Positions 25,129 through 33,961 of a stretch of DNA of 64,000 nt are shown piece by piece. Position numbers and translations under genes: made by a program. This DNA comes from Bacteroidota bacterium (GTDB lineage Bacteria > Bacteroidota > Bacteroidia > Flavobacteriales_D > Crocinitomicaceae), in contig VGMY01000001.1 in assembly GCA_016866255.1 (NCBI GenBank), positions 1 through 64,000 of the forward strand. The letters run 5' to 3'. Each line of letters opens with the position of its first letter. Within the stretch, counting starts at the first letter, position 1. Under the pieces are notes generated by a model that worked only from the letters and a program-made list of their open reading frames with translations, did no database searches and had not been told where the DNA came from.

Positions 25129-25877
25129 AATTTGTCCTCTCAGGCGTGTTTTGGCTAGTTATTTCGGCGGGTGTTTTCGGACAAAACAAAACCGATGCTG
25201 CCGGAAAGAAACAGGGAGCATGGACGAAATACTCCAGCGATGGGATTACGCCGCTGTACACAGGTACTTTTAAAGACGATTTGCCAATTGGTGAATTCCG
25301 CTATTTCTATCCGAACGGTAAGGTAAAATCCATCGTTCGTAACGAGACCCGGGAACGCGCCTATGTTTGGTTTTACTTTGAAAATGAGCAACTTTTGAGC
25401 GAAGGACAGTACATCAACATGCAAAAGGACAGTTTGTGGAAAACGTACAACGAACAGGGATTTTTGGTGAGTGCGGAGTACTATAAAAATAACCGGTTAA
25501 ACGGTGAAAAAAGAATTTACTATTTGCAGAATCAATGGGAGCGGGGAGAGCTTAAAATTGCGCAATTGGATACCTACAAGGACAGTTTACTGCACGGACC
25601 GCATACCGCGTATTTCTCCTCAGGTACATTGAAGGAACACGGACGCTACGAAAACGGACTAAAGACAGGGGGTTGGGAATCGTATCACCCGGAAGGTCAG
25701 GTTGCATCCCGCCTGAAATTCAGAAAAGGCAAAGCTTACGGTTATTGCATTGCATTCGATGAAAACGGTGCGGAATTGTACCGCAGTTACTGGCTCGATG
25801 GAAAGTCTCTCAAAGGCGAGGAACTGAAAAAGTACTTCCGGCAATGCGAAATAAACGGTGTCACTCCGGAAGAATAA
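25125..25877 (+). CDS. MORN-repeat variant protein (YwqK family), exported
   Basis: A 250-residue protein when started at ATG 25125, which overlaps the previous stop as ATGA and yields a signal peptide ending VFGQ. An earlier in-frame start (25092) would add eleven residues and spoil the signal. The body is a run of MORN-variant units (for example G-T-F-K-D-D-L-P-I-G-E-F-R-Y-F-Y-P-N-G-K). The family is often labelled a toxin-antitoxin antitoxin (YwqK), but exported Bacteroidota members have no known toxin. None is adjacent here. Confidence 0.85.
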   Translation: MKFVLSGVFWLVISAGVFGQNKTDAAGKKQGAWTKYSSDGITPLYTGTFKDDLPIGEFRYFYPNGKVKSIVRNETRERAYVWFYFENEQLLSEGQYINMQKDSLWKTYNEQGFLVSAEYYKNNRLNGEKRIYYLQNQWERGELKIAQLDTYKDSLLHGPHTAYFSSGTLKEHGRYENGLKTGGWESYHPEGQVASRLKFRKGKAYGYCIAFDENGAELYRSYWLDGKSLKGEELKKYFRQCEINGVTPEE

Positions 25878-25878
25878 T

Positions 25879-25886
25879 TATCTTTA
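25879..25886 (+). promoter_or_regulatory. TATCTTTA box, 4 nt before the lipoprotein ATG
   Basis: TATCTTTA, then GTCC and ATG 25891. One base differs from TAnnTTTG. The entire 13-base intergenic gap is taken up by the box and its spacer. Confidence 0.45.
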
Positions 25887-25890
25887 GTCC

Positions 25891-26574
25891 ATGGTGCGAA
25901 AGGTCATTCTATTCCTTTTATTGGTTGGGTGCGCGTTTGGCTGTAAAAAAAAGCAAGCGAACGGCGGTTTAGGCTCGTTTCACTACGGTTATTTTCCCAT
26001 CCAGCAAGGAGCCTATTGGATTTATCAATCGGTAGAAATCACCCACGATGAAAATGCCCCTGTCGCACATGATACCTCGGTTTACTACTTAAAAACAGAA
26101 ATAGGGGATACCCTTTACGACAACGAAGGACGCTTGGTATACAAGTTCAACCGGTATAAACGGAATGGCATTTTTAACCCTTGGATACTTACTGATGTTT
26201 GGACCACGGTTCTTGATGACAATCGAGCCGAAATCGTGGAAGAAAATATTCGGAGGGTTGCGTTGCGATTTCCCGTCAAGACCGCCACCACGTGGGATCC
26301 AAATCAATTTAACGTTTTGGCTTCAAAGCAAGCTTTCTATGAGAAAATTCATACCCCTTTCTCCACGGGGTTTGTAAACGCTGACAGTTCCGCACATGCG
26401 GTAACCATTAAAAAATTGACCCTGGTAACCTATGAACATCAATTTGAGGTTTACGGTAAAAATATCGGTTTGATGACAAAATACTTTAAAGACTTACAAA
26501 TAAGCAATTTCGATACATTGAACATCAAGCAAGGGAAAGAACTCTTTCTTAACCTTTTGGAGTACGGCCAATAA
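25891..26574 (+). CDS. Hypothetical lipoprotein
   Basis: A 227-residue protein with a signal peptide and lipobox around GCAFGC18, followed by KKK. The mature part (GAYWIYQS, VWTTVLDDN, KNIGLMTKYF) is beta-rich and resembles other short Bacteroidota lipoproteins without a named family. It sits between the MORN-repeat protein and a GT9 glycosyltransferase and may belong to the envelope-glycan operon. A promoter-like box four bases before the ATG suggests it also has its own transcript. Confidence 0.7.
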   Translation: MVRKVILFLLLVGCAFGCKKKQANGGLGSFHYGYFPIQQGAYWIYQSVEITHDENAPVAHDTSVYYLKTEIGDTLYDNEGRLVYKFNRYKRNGIFNPWILTDVWTTVLDDNRAEIVEENIRRVALRFPVKTATTWDPNQFNVLASKQAFYEKIHTPFSTGFVNADSSAHAVTIKKLTLVTYEHQFEVYGKNIGLMTKYFKDLQISNFDTLNIKQGKELFLNLLEYGQ

Positions 26575-26577
26575 TGC

Positions 26578-26585
26578 TACCTTTG
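26578..26585 (+). promoter_or_regulatory. TACCTTTG box, 4 nt before the GT9 ATG
   Basis: TACCTTTG, then GCTC and ATG 26590. A full match to TAnnTTTG, fitting into the 15-base gap after the lipoprotein gene. The spacing predicts a leaderless mRNA. Confidence 0.55.
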
Positions 26586-26589
26586 GCTC

Positions 26590-27675
26590 ATGGAATTCAA
26601 CGAAGTTCGAAGGGATTGTAAACACTTCAAGGGCTCGGTTCCCTGTGCGCCCAATAAAGCCTATGGAAGTGTCTGTTCGAACTGCGGACATTTTCAAGCC
26701 ATTGGGAAACGAATTTTAATCATAAAGCTTGGTGCTTTGGGAGATGTTATTCGCACCACTCCCTTATTGGCGAGGTTTCGCAAGAAATACAGCAATTGCC
26801 ATATCAGTTGGCTAACCTTAAGTCCGGAAATTTTGCCGAAGTCCTCCATCGATGTTATATATGCGCTATCTGCTTCGTCGTTATTCGTATTGCAAAACAG
26901 CGAGTTTGACATTGCGGTTAATTTGGATAAAGATCCCGAGGCTTGTATTTTGATGGCAAAAATCAGGGCCAACGAAAAATACGGTTTTACGTGGAATAAT
27001 CAAGCTGTAGCGCCTTGCACCATGGCTGCCGAGCACAAGTTAATGACCGGTTTTTTTGACCAAATATCCAAAGCAAATACAAAAAATTACTTGGAAGAAG
27101 TTTTTGAAATATGTCATGAATCTTTTGAAAAAGAGCCCTATCAAATTGCCTTAAACGAGGATATAGCTGCGCATTGGGCCAAACAACTGAAGCAATGCGC
27201 CAATGGAAAAACAGTGGTTGCGTTAAATACAGGTTGCGGTCCTCGTTGGAACACCCGTTTATGGAGTGAGGAACGCTGGGGAGCCTTGGCAAATTCCTTA
27301 ACCGCCAGGGGATATTTCCCCGTGTTTCTAGGTGGTGCTTTGGAACACGACAAAAATTTGAGTATGTCGGAGAAAAACCAAATTTTTTATCCGGGTCATT
27401 TTGATTTAGAAACCTTCATTAGCCTAACCTCTGCCTGCGATATCGTGGTTACTCAAGTAACTATGATGATGCATATTGCCACGGCCTTGCGCAAGAAAAT
27501 GGTTTTAATCAACACTATTTTCAACCCTCACGAGTTCGAATTGTATGGCCGAGGGGTAATCGTTGGTCCCCCAAATCCGTGCACCTGTTATTATGGAAAT
27601 ACCTGCATGCAAGGGATGCCTTGCATGGAATCCATCGAAGCGGAAGATGTTGTGGAAGCGCTTTTAACCTTATGA
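26590..27675 (+). CDS. Glycosyltransferase family 9 (heptosyltransferase-like) with Cys-rich N-terminus
   Basis: A 361-residue GT-B enzyme. ILIIKLGALGDVIRTTPLL (about 39-57) is the GT9 signature; ALNTGCGPRWNTRLW and GGALEHDKN mark the ADP-heptose-type donor half, and SACDIVVTQVTMMMHIA the donor-binding helix. Before the catalytic fold, residues 1-35 carry C10, C19, C29 and C32, and five further cysteines occur at the end (CTCYYGNTC, MPCM), suggesting a metal site or disulfides. Probably adds heptose or a related sugar to lipopolysaccharide at the inner membrane. The GT4 gene follows after seven bases. Confidence 0.88.
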   Translation: MEFNEVRRDCKHFKGSVPCAPNKAYGSVCSNCGHFQAIGKRILIIKLGALGDVIRTTPLLARFRKKYSNCHISWLTLSPEILPKSSIDVIYALSASSLFVLQNSEFDIAVNLDKDPEACILMAKIRANEKYGFTWNNQAVAPCTMAAEHKLMTGFFDQISKANTKNYLEEVFEICHESFEKEPYQIALNEDIAAHWAKQLKQCANGKTVVALNTGCGPRWNTRLWSEERWGALANSLTARGYFPVFLGGALEHDKNLSMSEKNQIFYPGHFDLETFISLTSACDIVVTQVTMMMHIATALRKKMVLINTIFNPHEFELYGRGVIVGPPNPCTCYYGNTCMQGMPCMESIEAEDVVEALLTL

Positions 27676-27682
27676 TGTAGCA

Positions 27683-28807
27683 ATGAAGATTGTCTTTGTA
27701 TCCACCTTTTACCCATACCGAGGCGGCATAGCGCAATTTAATGCTCTGCTGTATCGCGCATTTGAGAAAGACCATGAAGTAAAAGCAATAACGTTTAAAC
27801 GCCAATATCCAAGTCTCTTATTTCCCGGGAAAACCCAATACGTGACCGAAACGGATGCGGCCGATCCAATACCTGCTGAGCGTTGGCTTGATGCTATAAA
27901 TCCGTTCAGTTATGTGACAACCGCGAGGGCTGTTAAGCGTCATAAGCCCAACTTGGTCATCACGAAATATTGGATGACTTTCTTTGGACCCTCCTTAGGT
28001 TTTGTGTTGGGTCGCCAATCTCGTTTCACCAAGCGCATCGCCATTCTGGATAATGTAATTCCCCACGAGAGAAGGTTTTTCGATAACTTTTTTAACCGCT
28101 ATTTTTTGCGCCGCAACGACGGATTCATCGCCATGACAGAAAAAGTGAAGTTGGATTTATTGAGCTATCTTCCCGATGCGAAATGCACCGTCATTCCCCA
28201 TCCGGTATACAACCAATTCGGTACCAAACTACCGCGCTCGGAAGCTCTGAGGCGTTTGGGTTTGGCGCATTTGGAGGATCAGAAAATCTTGCTTTTTTTC
28301 GGGATTATTCGAGACTACAAGGGCCTTGATCTTTTGATCGATACGCTATCGGGCTTGAAAGAGGATTTTCACCTCATCATTGCGGGTGAGGCTTACGGTT
28401 CTTTTAGCCCTTTCGAACAACAAATAAAAAACCTCGCGTTGGAGAGTCGCTGTCATGTCTTTCAGCGATACATATCCGATGGGGAGGTCCCTTGTTTTTT
28501 CTCCGCGGCGGATGTGTGCATGCTGACTTACAAATCGGCAACTCAAAGCGGGATTACCGGCATTGCTCAACACTTTGAAGTACCGATGATTGCCACAAAC
28601 GTGGGAGGTTTAGCAGAGACCATAAAGCACGAGAAATCCGGATTTATTTGCGATGAAAGGAGCGCTTTGGCCCTTGTCGAATGGGTGAATAAATACTTCA
28701 ACGAAGGTTGGAAAGATCCTATGAGCCAACATATCGCTGCGGAAAACCATAGCAATTCGTGGGAAGAGTTTTCGCGAAAAGCATTGGAATTCGTTGAGGA
28801 ACTTTAA
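27683..28807 (+). CDS. Glycosyltransferase family 4
   Basis: A 374-residue GT-B glycosyltransferase. The N-terminal half starts KIVFVSTFYPYRGGIAQ, giving the glycine-rich acceptor loop; the C-terminal Glycos_transf_1 half has LLFFGIIRDYKGLDLL, then the E-x7-E-type SATQSGITGIAQ and PMIATNVGGLAETI. Likely transfers a sugar from a nucleotide donor during surface-glycan assembly. It is the last gene of the plus-strand glycan cluster; secDF follows with its own promoter. Confidence 0.9.
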   Translation: MKIVFVSTFYPYRGGIAQFNALLYRAFEKDHEVKAITFKRQYPSLLFPGKTQYVTETDAADPIPAERWLDAINPFSYVTTARAVKRHKPNLVITKYWMTFFGPSLGFVLGRQSRFTKRIAILDNVIPHERRFFDNFFNRYFLRRNDGFIAMTEKVKLDLLSYLPDAKCTVIPHPVYNQFGTKLPRSEALRRLGLAHLEDQKILLFFGIIRDYKGLDLLIDTLSGLKEDFHLIIAGEAYGSFSPFEQQIKNLALESRCHVFQRYISDGEVPCFFSAADVCMLTYKSATQSGITGIAQHFEVPMIATNVGGLAETIKHEKSGFICDERSALALVEWVNKYFNEGWKDPMSQHIAAENHSNSWEEFSRKALEFVEEL

Positions 28808-28835
28808 ACACGTTCTTTTTGGGGGAGTTGAAAAG

Positions 28836-28866
28836 TTGATTTTGACGCTGGGAAATTTTATATTTG
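28836..28866 (+). promoter_or_regulatory. Bacteroidota-type promoter for secDF
   Basis: TTG at 28836-28838 and TATATTTG at 28859-28866 are separated by twenty bases, a good fit to the TTG-N17-23-TAnnTTTG promoter of the phylum. It predicts a start near 28872 and a leader of about 27 bases before ATG 28899. Confidence 0.65.
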
Positions 28867-28898
28867 CACCCTTGAATTGAAGAAAATACAAATACCCC

Positions 28899-31826
28899 AT
28901 GAGAAATAAAGGATTTTTTTGGTTTTTAACCATATTGTTGACGGTGGTTTGCCTCTATCAATTATCCTTCACATGGGTGAGTTCTCGTGAGGAGAAAAAG
29001 GCTGAAAAAGAGGCTGTACTGAGGGTGCGGCAATTGCGCGAAGAGGCTTTTAAGCAACCGGATTCGCTCAAAGGCATTGGTTTTCTGCCCAACAACACCC
29101 GCATCGACTTCAACAGTCCCGAAGCGGAGGACCTCGCAAGGGCGGCTTTCATTAATGAAATATTGAAAGAGCGGGGGGGCAAAGCCGTTTATCCTGTTTT
29201 TGGTTCCACGTTTACCGAGGTAAAAAAACGTTCCTTAGCTTTTGGATTGGATTTGGTCGGAGGTATGTCGGTTACCATGGAAATTTCTACGGGAGATTTA
29301 TTGGTGAGCCACGCGCAAGCGCCCAACTCATTGCTTTTTAGAAAAATCTACAACGAAGCTAGCCGGAGATACGACCAGGGAGAAGGCGATTTCTTAGATC
29401 TTTTCAGTTCCGTAGCGTCTGCCAACAAAACGCGATTAAGTCTGCTGCTTAAAGGAGATGGAATTGGGGTCAATTCCACCAATGCCGAGATCGAGAAGTA
29501 TTTTCGCGATATGTTAAATTCCTCAATGACGGGGGTTGAACAAATCATGTACCGACGCATCAACCAGTTTGGGGTAGCGCAACCAAACATCCAAAAAGAT
29601 TTATCGAATAATCGGTTGTACATCGAACTTCCGGGAGTGCAAGACGAAAATACCGTTGCGCAAAAATTGAAGTCTACGGCCAACTTAGAGTTCTTCGAAA
29701 CTTTTGCCCCTTCTGAAATGAGCCCTGAGTTAAATGCCATCGACCTTGCCAGCAAAATGCCGGAAAAAGACTTGGACGACACCACAGCGAACCCTTACGT
29801 GGATACTTCCAACAGCCTTGGATTTGCCAAATTGATTCAACCCGTTGGGGAATTTGCTATTGGATTTGTTTTAACGAAGGACAAGGCCTTGGTCGAAAAG
29901 ATATTGCGGCGCGGAGATGTACAGCAGGTCTTGGCAACCCGAAGCATTCGAATGATGTGGGGAGCTGAGCCTGAGGAGTTGGGCGATAAAAAGAAACAAG
30001 GAGGATACTTTTTGTATGCGTGTAAGATCCCATTCGATGGAAAGGCCAGAGTCAACGGCAAGCACATTTCCAGTGCCTCCACGGGCTACGACAAAGGTAA
30101 GATTACGGTGGACCTCTCCATGACCGCAGACGGTACCACGGAGTGGGGGCAAATGACCACCGAAAACAAAGACCGAATTGTTGCTATCACCATGGATAAT
30201 GTAGTTTATTCCGCACCAACGGTGATTAACCCGATTACAAATGGTAACACGCAAATTTCCGGAACCTTCACGTTTGAGGAAGCAGAGGCCTTGGCGGGAT
30301 TGCTGAACGGTGGGGCATTGCCTGCACCGTGTCTTATTAAGGAGCAAAACCGAGTGGGGCCTAGCATAGGAGCCGAGAACTCGAGTGCCGGGTTGATTTC
30401 TTTTGGCTTCGCGTTTTTCGCGGTGTTGCTCTACATGTTCCTCTACTACGGAAAATCCGGCTTGGCTGCCAATATTGCTTTATTTGCCAACGTCATTTTC
30501 ATTATGGGTTGCTTGGCCTCATTTGGCGCTGTGCTTACCCTCGCTGGTATTGCAGGAATCATATTAACCATCGGAACCGCGGTAGATGCCAACATTTTAA
30601 TTTTCGAGCGTGTTCGCGAGGAGCAACGGGATAATAAAGATGTCACCAAAGCAGTTGAAATAGGGTTCCAAAAAGCCCTTCCCTCCATCATTGACGCCAA
30701 CATGACCCACCTTTTGGTTGCCATCATTCTAAAGTATTTTGGTACGGGGGAGATCGAATCTTTCGCCACCACCTTGATCGTTGGTATTTTTACTTCCGTA
30801 TTTTCTGCCATTTTTATCTCTCGTCTTATTATTACGTATTGGATGGAAAATAATAAGGGGGTAAGTTTCGATACGAAATATTCAAAAGGATTATTTCAAA
30901 ATTTTAAATTTAACTGGATCGGTGCTCGAAAGTATTTTTACCTATTTTCCATTTCGGTAACGGTTGTTGGGATCATCAGTTTATTCAGCAGAGGTTTGAA
31001 AGAAAGTGTTGAATTTACAGGGGGTAGAACCTTTTCGGTAAAGTTTGAAAAACGAGCTGATATTGAAAAAATACGCAAAGCCCTTGAGACCACGTTTATT
31101 GAAAATAAAGAGGTATCGTCGATTGAGCTTAAGACGGTTTCGAACGATTACAACGTAGAAGTCACCACTAACTACAAGTTGAGGGATGACGGAGCAACGG
31201 AAGAAGTTAAGTCAAAACTATTGACCTCTCTTCAAGATCTTGAACCATCGATGGGAAAAGCCAAAATTTTAGGTCAAAGAACGGTGAGTGCCTCCGTATC
31301 GAGCGAATTGTGGAATGCTTCGTTCATTTCCATGTCGGTAGCGCTCTTGGCAATTTTTCTCTACATTTTATTTCGATTTGGTTATTGGCAGTATTCGGTT
31401 GGGGCAATAGTCGGATTGATTCACGACGCTTTCTTCGTGATATCCATTTTTTCTCTGCTGCACGGTTACCTTCCGTTTAGTTTGGACGTTAACCAGGCAT
31501 TTATTGCCGCCATACTAACCGTGATTGGCTACTCCATGAACGATACCGTGATTGTATTTGACCGAATTCGCGAAAATTTGCGTTCGACGGGCGCCACCGA
31601 CCACCATTATGAAATCATCAATAAGTCGCTGAATGCCACGCTGAGCAGAACCTTCAATACCTCTATGATCCTTTTTATGGTGGTACTAATCATGTTCATC
31701 TTTGGGGGTTCGTCGATCAAAGGCTTTTTATTCGCTCTATTGGTAGGAGTTGTAATTGGAACCTACTCGTCGCTCTGCGTAGCAACACCTATTTTGATTG
31801 ACTTTTCTAAGCGTTTGAAAGCTTAG
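28899..31826 (+). CDS. secDF: Fused protein translocase subunit SecDF
   Basis: SecDF uses the proton gradient to pull proteins out of the SecYEG channel. This 975-residue protein fuses SecD and SecF, as usual in Bacteroidota. After one N-terminal membrane helix comes the large periplasmic P1 region (FGLDLVGGMSVTM near residue 114), the SecD membrane block (LTLAGIAGIILTIGTAVDANILIFERV), then the SecF half with FTGGRTFSV, a small P4 domain and five more helices including VIGYSMNDTVIVFDRIREN. The central role of export fits the many secreted proteins in the window. Confidence 0.97.
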   Translation: MRNKGFFWFLTILLTVVCLYQLSFTWVSSREEKKAEKEAVLRVRQLREEAFKQPDSLKGIGFLPNNTRIDFNSPEAEDLARAAFINEILKERGGKAVYPVFGSTFTEVKKRSLAFGLDLVGGMSVTMEISTGDLLVSHAQAPNSLLFRKIYNEASRRYDQGEGDFLDLFSSVASANKTRLSLLLKGDGIGVNSTNAEIEKYFRDMLNSSMTGVEQIMYRRINQFGVAQPNIQKDLSNNRLYIELPGVQDENTVAQKLKSTANLEFFETFAPSEMSPELNAIDLASKMPEKDLDDTTANPYVDTSNSLGFAKLIQPVGEFAIGFVLTKDKALVEKILRRGDVQQVLATRSIRMMWGAEPEELGDKKKQGGYFLYACKIPFDGKARVNGKHISSASTGYDKGKITVDLSMTADGTTEWGQMTTENKDRIVAITMDNVVYSAPTVINPITNGNTQISGTFTFEEAEALAGLLNGGALPAPCLIKEQNRVGPSIGAENSSAGLISFGFAFFAVLLYMFLYYGKSGLAANIALFANVIFIMGCLASFGAVLTLAGIAGIILTIGTAVDANILIFERVREEQRDNKDVTKAVEIGFQKALPSIIDANMTHLLVAIILKYFGTGEIESFATTLIVGIFTSVFSAIFISRLIITYWMENNKGVSFDTKYSKGLFQNFKFNWIGARKYFYLFSISVTVVGIISLFSRGLKESVEFTGGRTFSVKFEKRADIEKIRKALETTFIENKEVSSIELKTVSNDYNVEVTTNYKLRDDGATEEVKSKLLTSLQDLEPSMGKAKILGQRTVSASVSSELWNASFISMSVALLAIFLYILFRFGYWQYSVGAIVGLIHDAFFVISIFSLLHGYLPFSLDVNQAFIAAILTVIGYSMNDTVIVFDRIRENLRSTGATDHHYEIINKSLNATLSRTFNTSMILFMVVLIMFIFGGSSIKGFLFALLVGVVIGTYSSLCVATPILIDFSKRLKA

Positions 31827-31833
31827 TTGTAAA

Positions 31834-31855
31834 GAATGCCCCTGCAGGGGCGTTC
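31834..31855 (+). terminator. Hairpin terminator after secDF
   Basis: A nine-pair stem, with one G-T wobble, surrounds the loop TGCA; the core GCCCCTGCAGGGGC is a perfect 14-base palindrome. It begins seven bases after the secDF stop. The remaining gap to 32080 holds the parE promoter region and no gene. Confidence 0.65.
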
Positions 31856-32056
31856 TATGCCCTTATTTCTAGAAACTTTGATGTTGGGCGCCCAACTTGA
31901 GTTTAAGGTGGGTTTTATTATGGCGAGGGTTTGAATGCTGTAAATCCCAGATAGGAACCTTCAATCAACCACCAAACCGTTATTTACCACCTCTTTTTAA
32001 AGGAATAATGTTCATAAATCGTTGATTTTGCTTGTGTTTTAAGAGGGTTAAAGCAT

Positions 32057-32077
32057 TATTTTTGTTTTCTACCTTTA
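32057..32077 (+). promoter_or_regulatory. Two overlapping -7-like boxes before parE
   Basis: TATTTTTG (32057-32064) is a full TAnnTTTG match with a TTG 22 bases upstream (32032-32034). A second box, TACCTTTA (32070-32077), is only three bases before ATG 32081. The first would give a short leader, the second a leaderless transcript. Confidence 0.5.
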
Positions 32078-32080
32078 AGC

Positions 32081-33958
32081 ATGGCAGAAAATCAATATAC
32101 CGAAGATAATATACGTTCCCTCGATTGGAAGGAACACATCCGATTGCGGCCGGGAATGTACATTGGAAAGTTGGGCGATGGGGCAGCAGCGGACGATGGA
32201 ATCTACATTTTAGTAAAAGAGGTCATTGACAACTGCATCGATGAATTCGTCATGGGAAATGGTAAGCGGGTGGAGGTAAAAGTCAAGGATGGTACGGTTT
32301 CCGTTCGCGACTACGGCAGGGGAATTCCTCTCGGGAAAGTGGTTGAGGTGGTTTCGCGCATGAATACCGGTGGAAAATACGATTCCAAAGCCTTCAAGAA
32401 AGCGGTGGGCTTGAACGGTGTTGGTACGAAGGCGGTCAATGCTTTATCGTCTCACTTTCAGGTTTATGCGGTCCGCGAAGGACAAAAAAAGTCCGCTTCC
32501 TTTTCGATGGGTAATTTGGTCTCAGAAACGGAATTGGAGGCTACAACAGAACAAAACGGTACCTACGTAGAATTCGTTCCCGACGAGGCCGTTTTCAAGA
32601 AGTTTGTGTATAAAACACCGTATCTCGAGAAAATGATGTGGAATTATTGCTACCTCAACCGAGGTTTAAGCATTTATTTCAACGGAGAGAAGTTTCAGTC
32701 CAAAGACGGTTTGAAGGATTTGTTGGAGAACAACATGGACGGCGATCCATTGTATCCCATCGTCCACCTGGAGGACGAAGACATCGAAGTTGCCTTTACC
32801 CATGGGCGGACTTACGGGGAAGATTATTATTCTTTTGTGAATGGTCAACATACCACGCAAGGAGGAACCCATCAAAGTGCGTTTCGTGAATCGGTGGCCA
32901 AGGTCATTCGCGATTTTTACAATAAGAATTATGAGGCTTCGGATATTCGTCAGTCGATCGTTGCAGCGATTTCAGTAAAAGTCATCGAACCTGTTTTTGA
33001 GTCGCAAACCAAAACCAAATTGGGGTCGTTGGAAGTTGAACCCGGTGGCAAGTCAATGCGTGCTTTTGTCAACGACTTTTTAAAAGACAAACTGGACAAT
33101 TACCTGCACCGAAATCCCGGTGTAGCCGAAACCATTGAGAAAAAAATCAAGCAAGCAGAACGAGAGCGCAAAGAATTGGCGGGAATTCGAAAAATTGCGC
33201 GTGATCGTTCTAAAAAAGCAAGTGTTCACAACAAGAAGTTGCGCGATTGCAGAATACACTTGACGGATCTCAAAGACCCCAGACGTGAAGAAACCACCCT
33301 GTTCATTACCGAAGGGGATTCTGCCAGCGGATCCATTACTAAATCGCGCGATGTGAATACCCAAGCTGTTTTTTCGTTGCGCGGTAAACCCTTGAACGTT
33401 TATGGCCTTACGAAAAAAGTGGTTTATGAAAATGAAGAATTTAACCTCGTTCAGGCGGCATTGGACATTGAAGAAGAGCTGGATAACCTGAGGTATAACC
33501 GCATTGTAATTGCTACGGACGCGGACGTAGATGGTATGCACATCAGGATGTTGTTATTGACCTTCTTTTTGCAGTTTTTCCCGGATCTGGTTAAGCGAAA
33601 TCACGTGTATGTATTACAAACTCCTTTGTTTCGTGTACGAAATAAAAAGAAGACGATCTACTGCTATTCCGAGGAGGAACGTAGGAATGCTATTCAAGAA
33701 TTGGGTAAGTCGCCGGAAATTACCCGATTCAAAGGCCTGGGCGAAATTTCCCCCGACGAATTTGTGCATTTTATCGGCGCAGACATTCGTCTTGAACCTG
33801 TATTATTGAGTAAAGAAGCTTCCATTGACTCCATCCTGTCTTATTTCATGGGCAAAAACACGCAAGAACGACAGGATTTCATTATTGAAAATCTCCGTGT
33901 GGAAAAAGACGAGGCAGGTGAAGCCCAAGAAGAAATATCAGAACAAGAAGTAGCATAG
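32081..33958 (+). CDS. parE: DNA topoisomerase IV subunit B
   Basis: The ATPase subunit of a type IIA topoisomerase that separates linked daughter chromosomes. The 625-residue protein has the GHKL ATPase domain ([37 protein letters not shown]), the transducer with QTKTKLGS, and the TOPRIM domain ([22 protein letters not shown]). It ends in a short acidic tail. The classification as ParE rather than GyrB follows from its length, its N-terminus and the paired downstream gene. The partner gene begins three bases after its stop. Confidence 0.93.
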   Translation: MAENQYTEDNIRSLDWKEHIRLRPGMYIGKLGDGAAADDGIYILVKEVIDNCIDEFVMGNGKRVEVKVKDGTVSVRDYGRGIPLGKVVEVVSRMNTGGKYDSKAFKKAVGLNGVGTKAVNALSSHFQVYAVREGQKKSASFSMGNLVSETELEATTEQNGTYVEFVPDEAVFKKFVYKTPYLEKMMWNYCYLNRGLSIYFNGEKFQSKDGLKDLLENNMDGDPLYPIVHLEDEDIEVAFTHGRTYGEDYYSFVNGQHTTQGGTHQSAFRESVAKVIRDFYNKNYEASDIRQSIVAAISVKVIEPVFESQTKTKLGSLEVEPGGKSMRAFVNDFLKDKLDNYLHRNPGVAETIEKKIKQAERERKELAGIRKIARDRSKKASVHNKKLRDCRIHLTDLKDPRREETTLFITEGDSASGSITKSRDVNTQAVFSLRGKPLNVYGLTKKVVYENEEFNLVQAALDIEEELDNLRYNRIVIATDADVDGMHIRMLLLTFFLQFFPDLVKRNHVYVLQTPLFRVRNKKKTIYCYSEEERRNAIQELGKSPEITRFKGLGEISPDEFVHFIGADIRLEPVLLSKEASIDSILSYFMGKNTQERQDFIIENLRVEKDEAGEAQEEISEQEVA

Positions 33959-33961
33959 GCC

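Noticed and set aside
25125-25877. Toxin-antitoxin pair around the YwqK/MORN protein
   Set aside because: The protein has a signal peptide, no toxin gene is adjacent, and the neighbours are envelope-glycan genes; the antitoxin label comes only from family naming.
31827-32080. tRNA or small RNA gene in the largest gap
   Set aside because: I find no cloverleaf or conserved tRNA boxes; the gap is accounted for by the secDF terminator and the parE promoter region.
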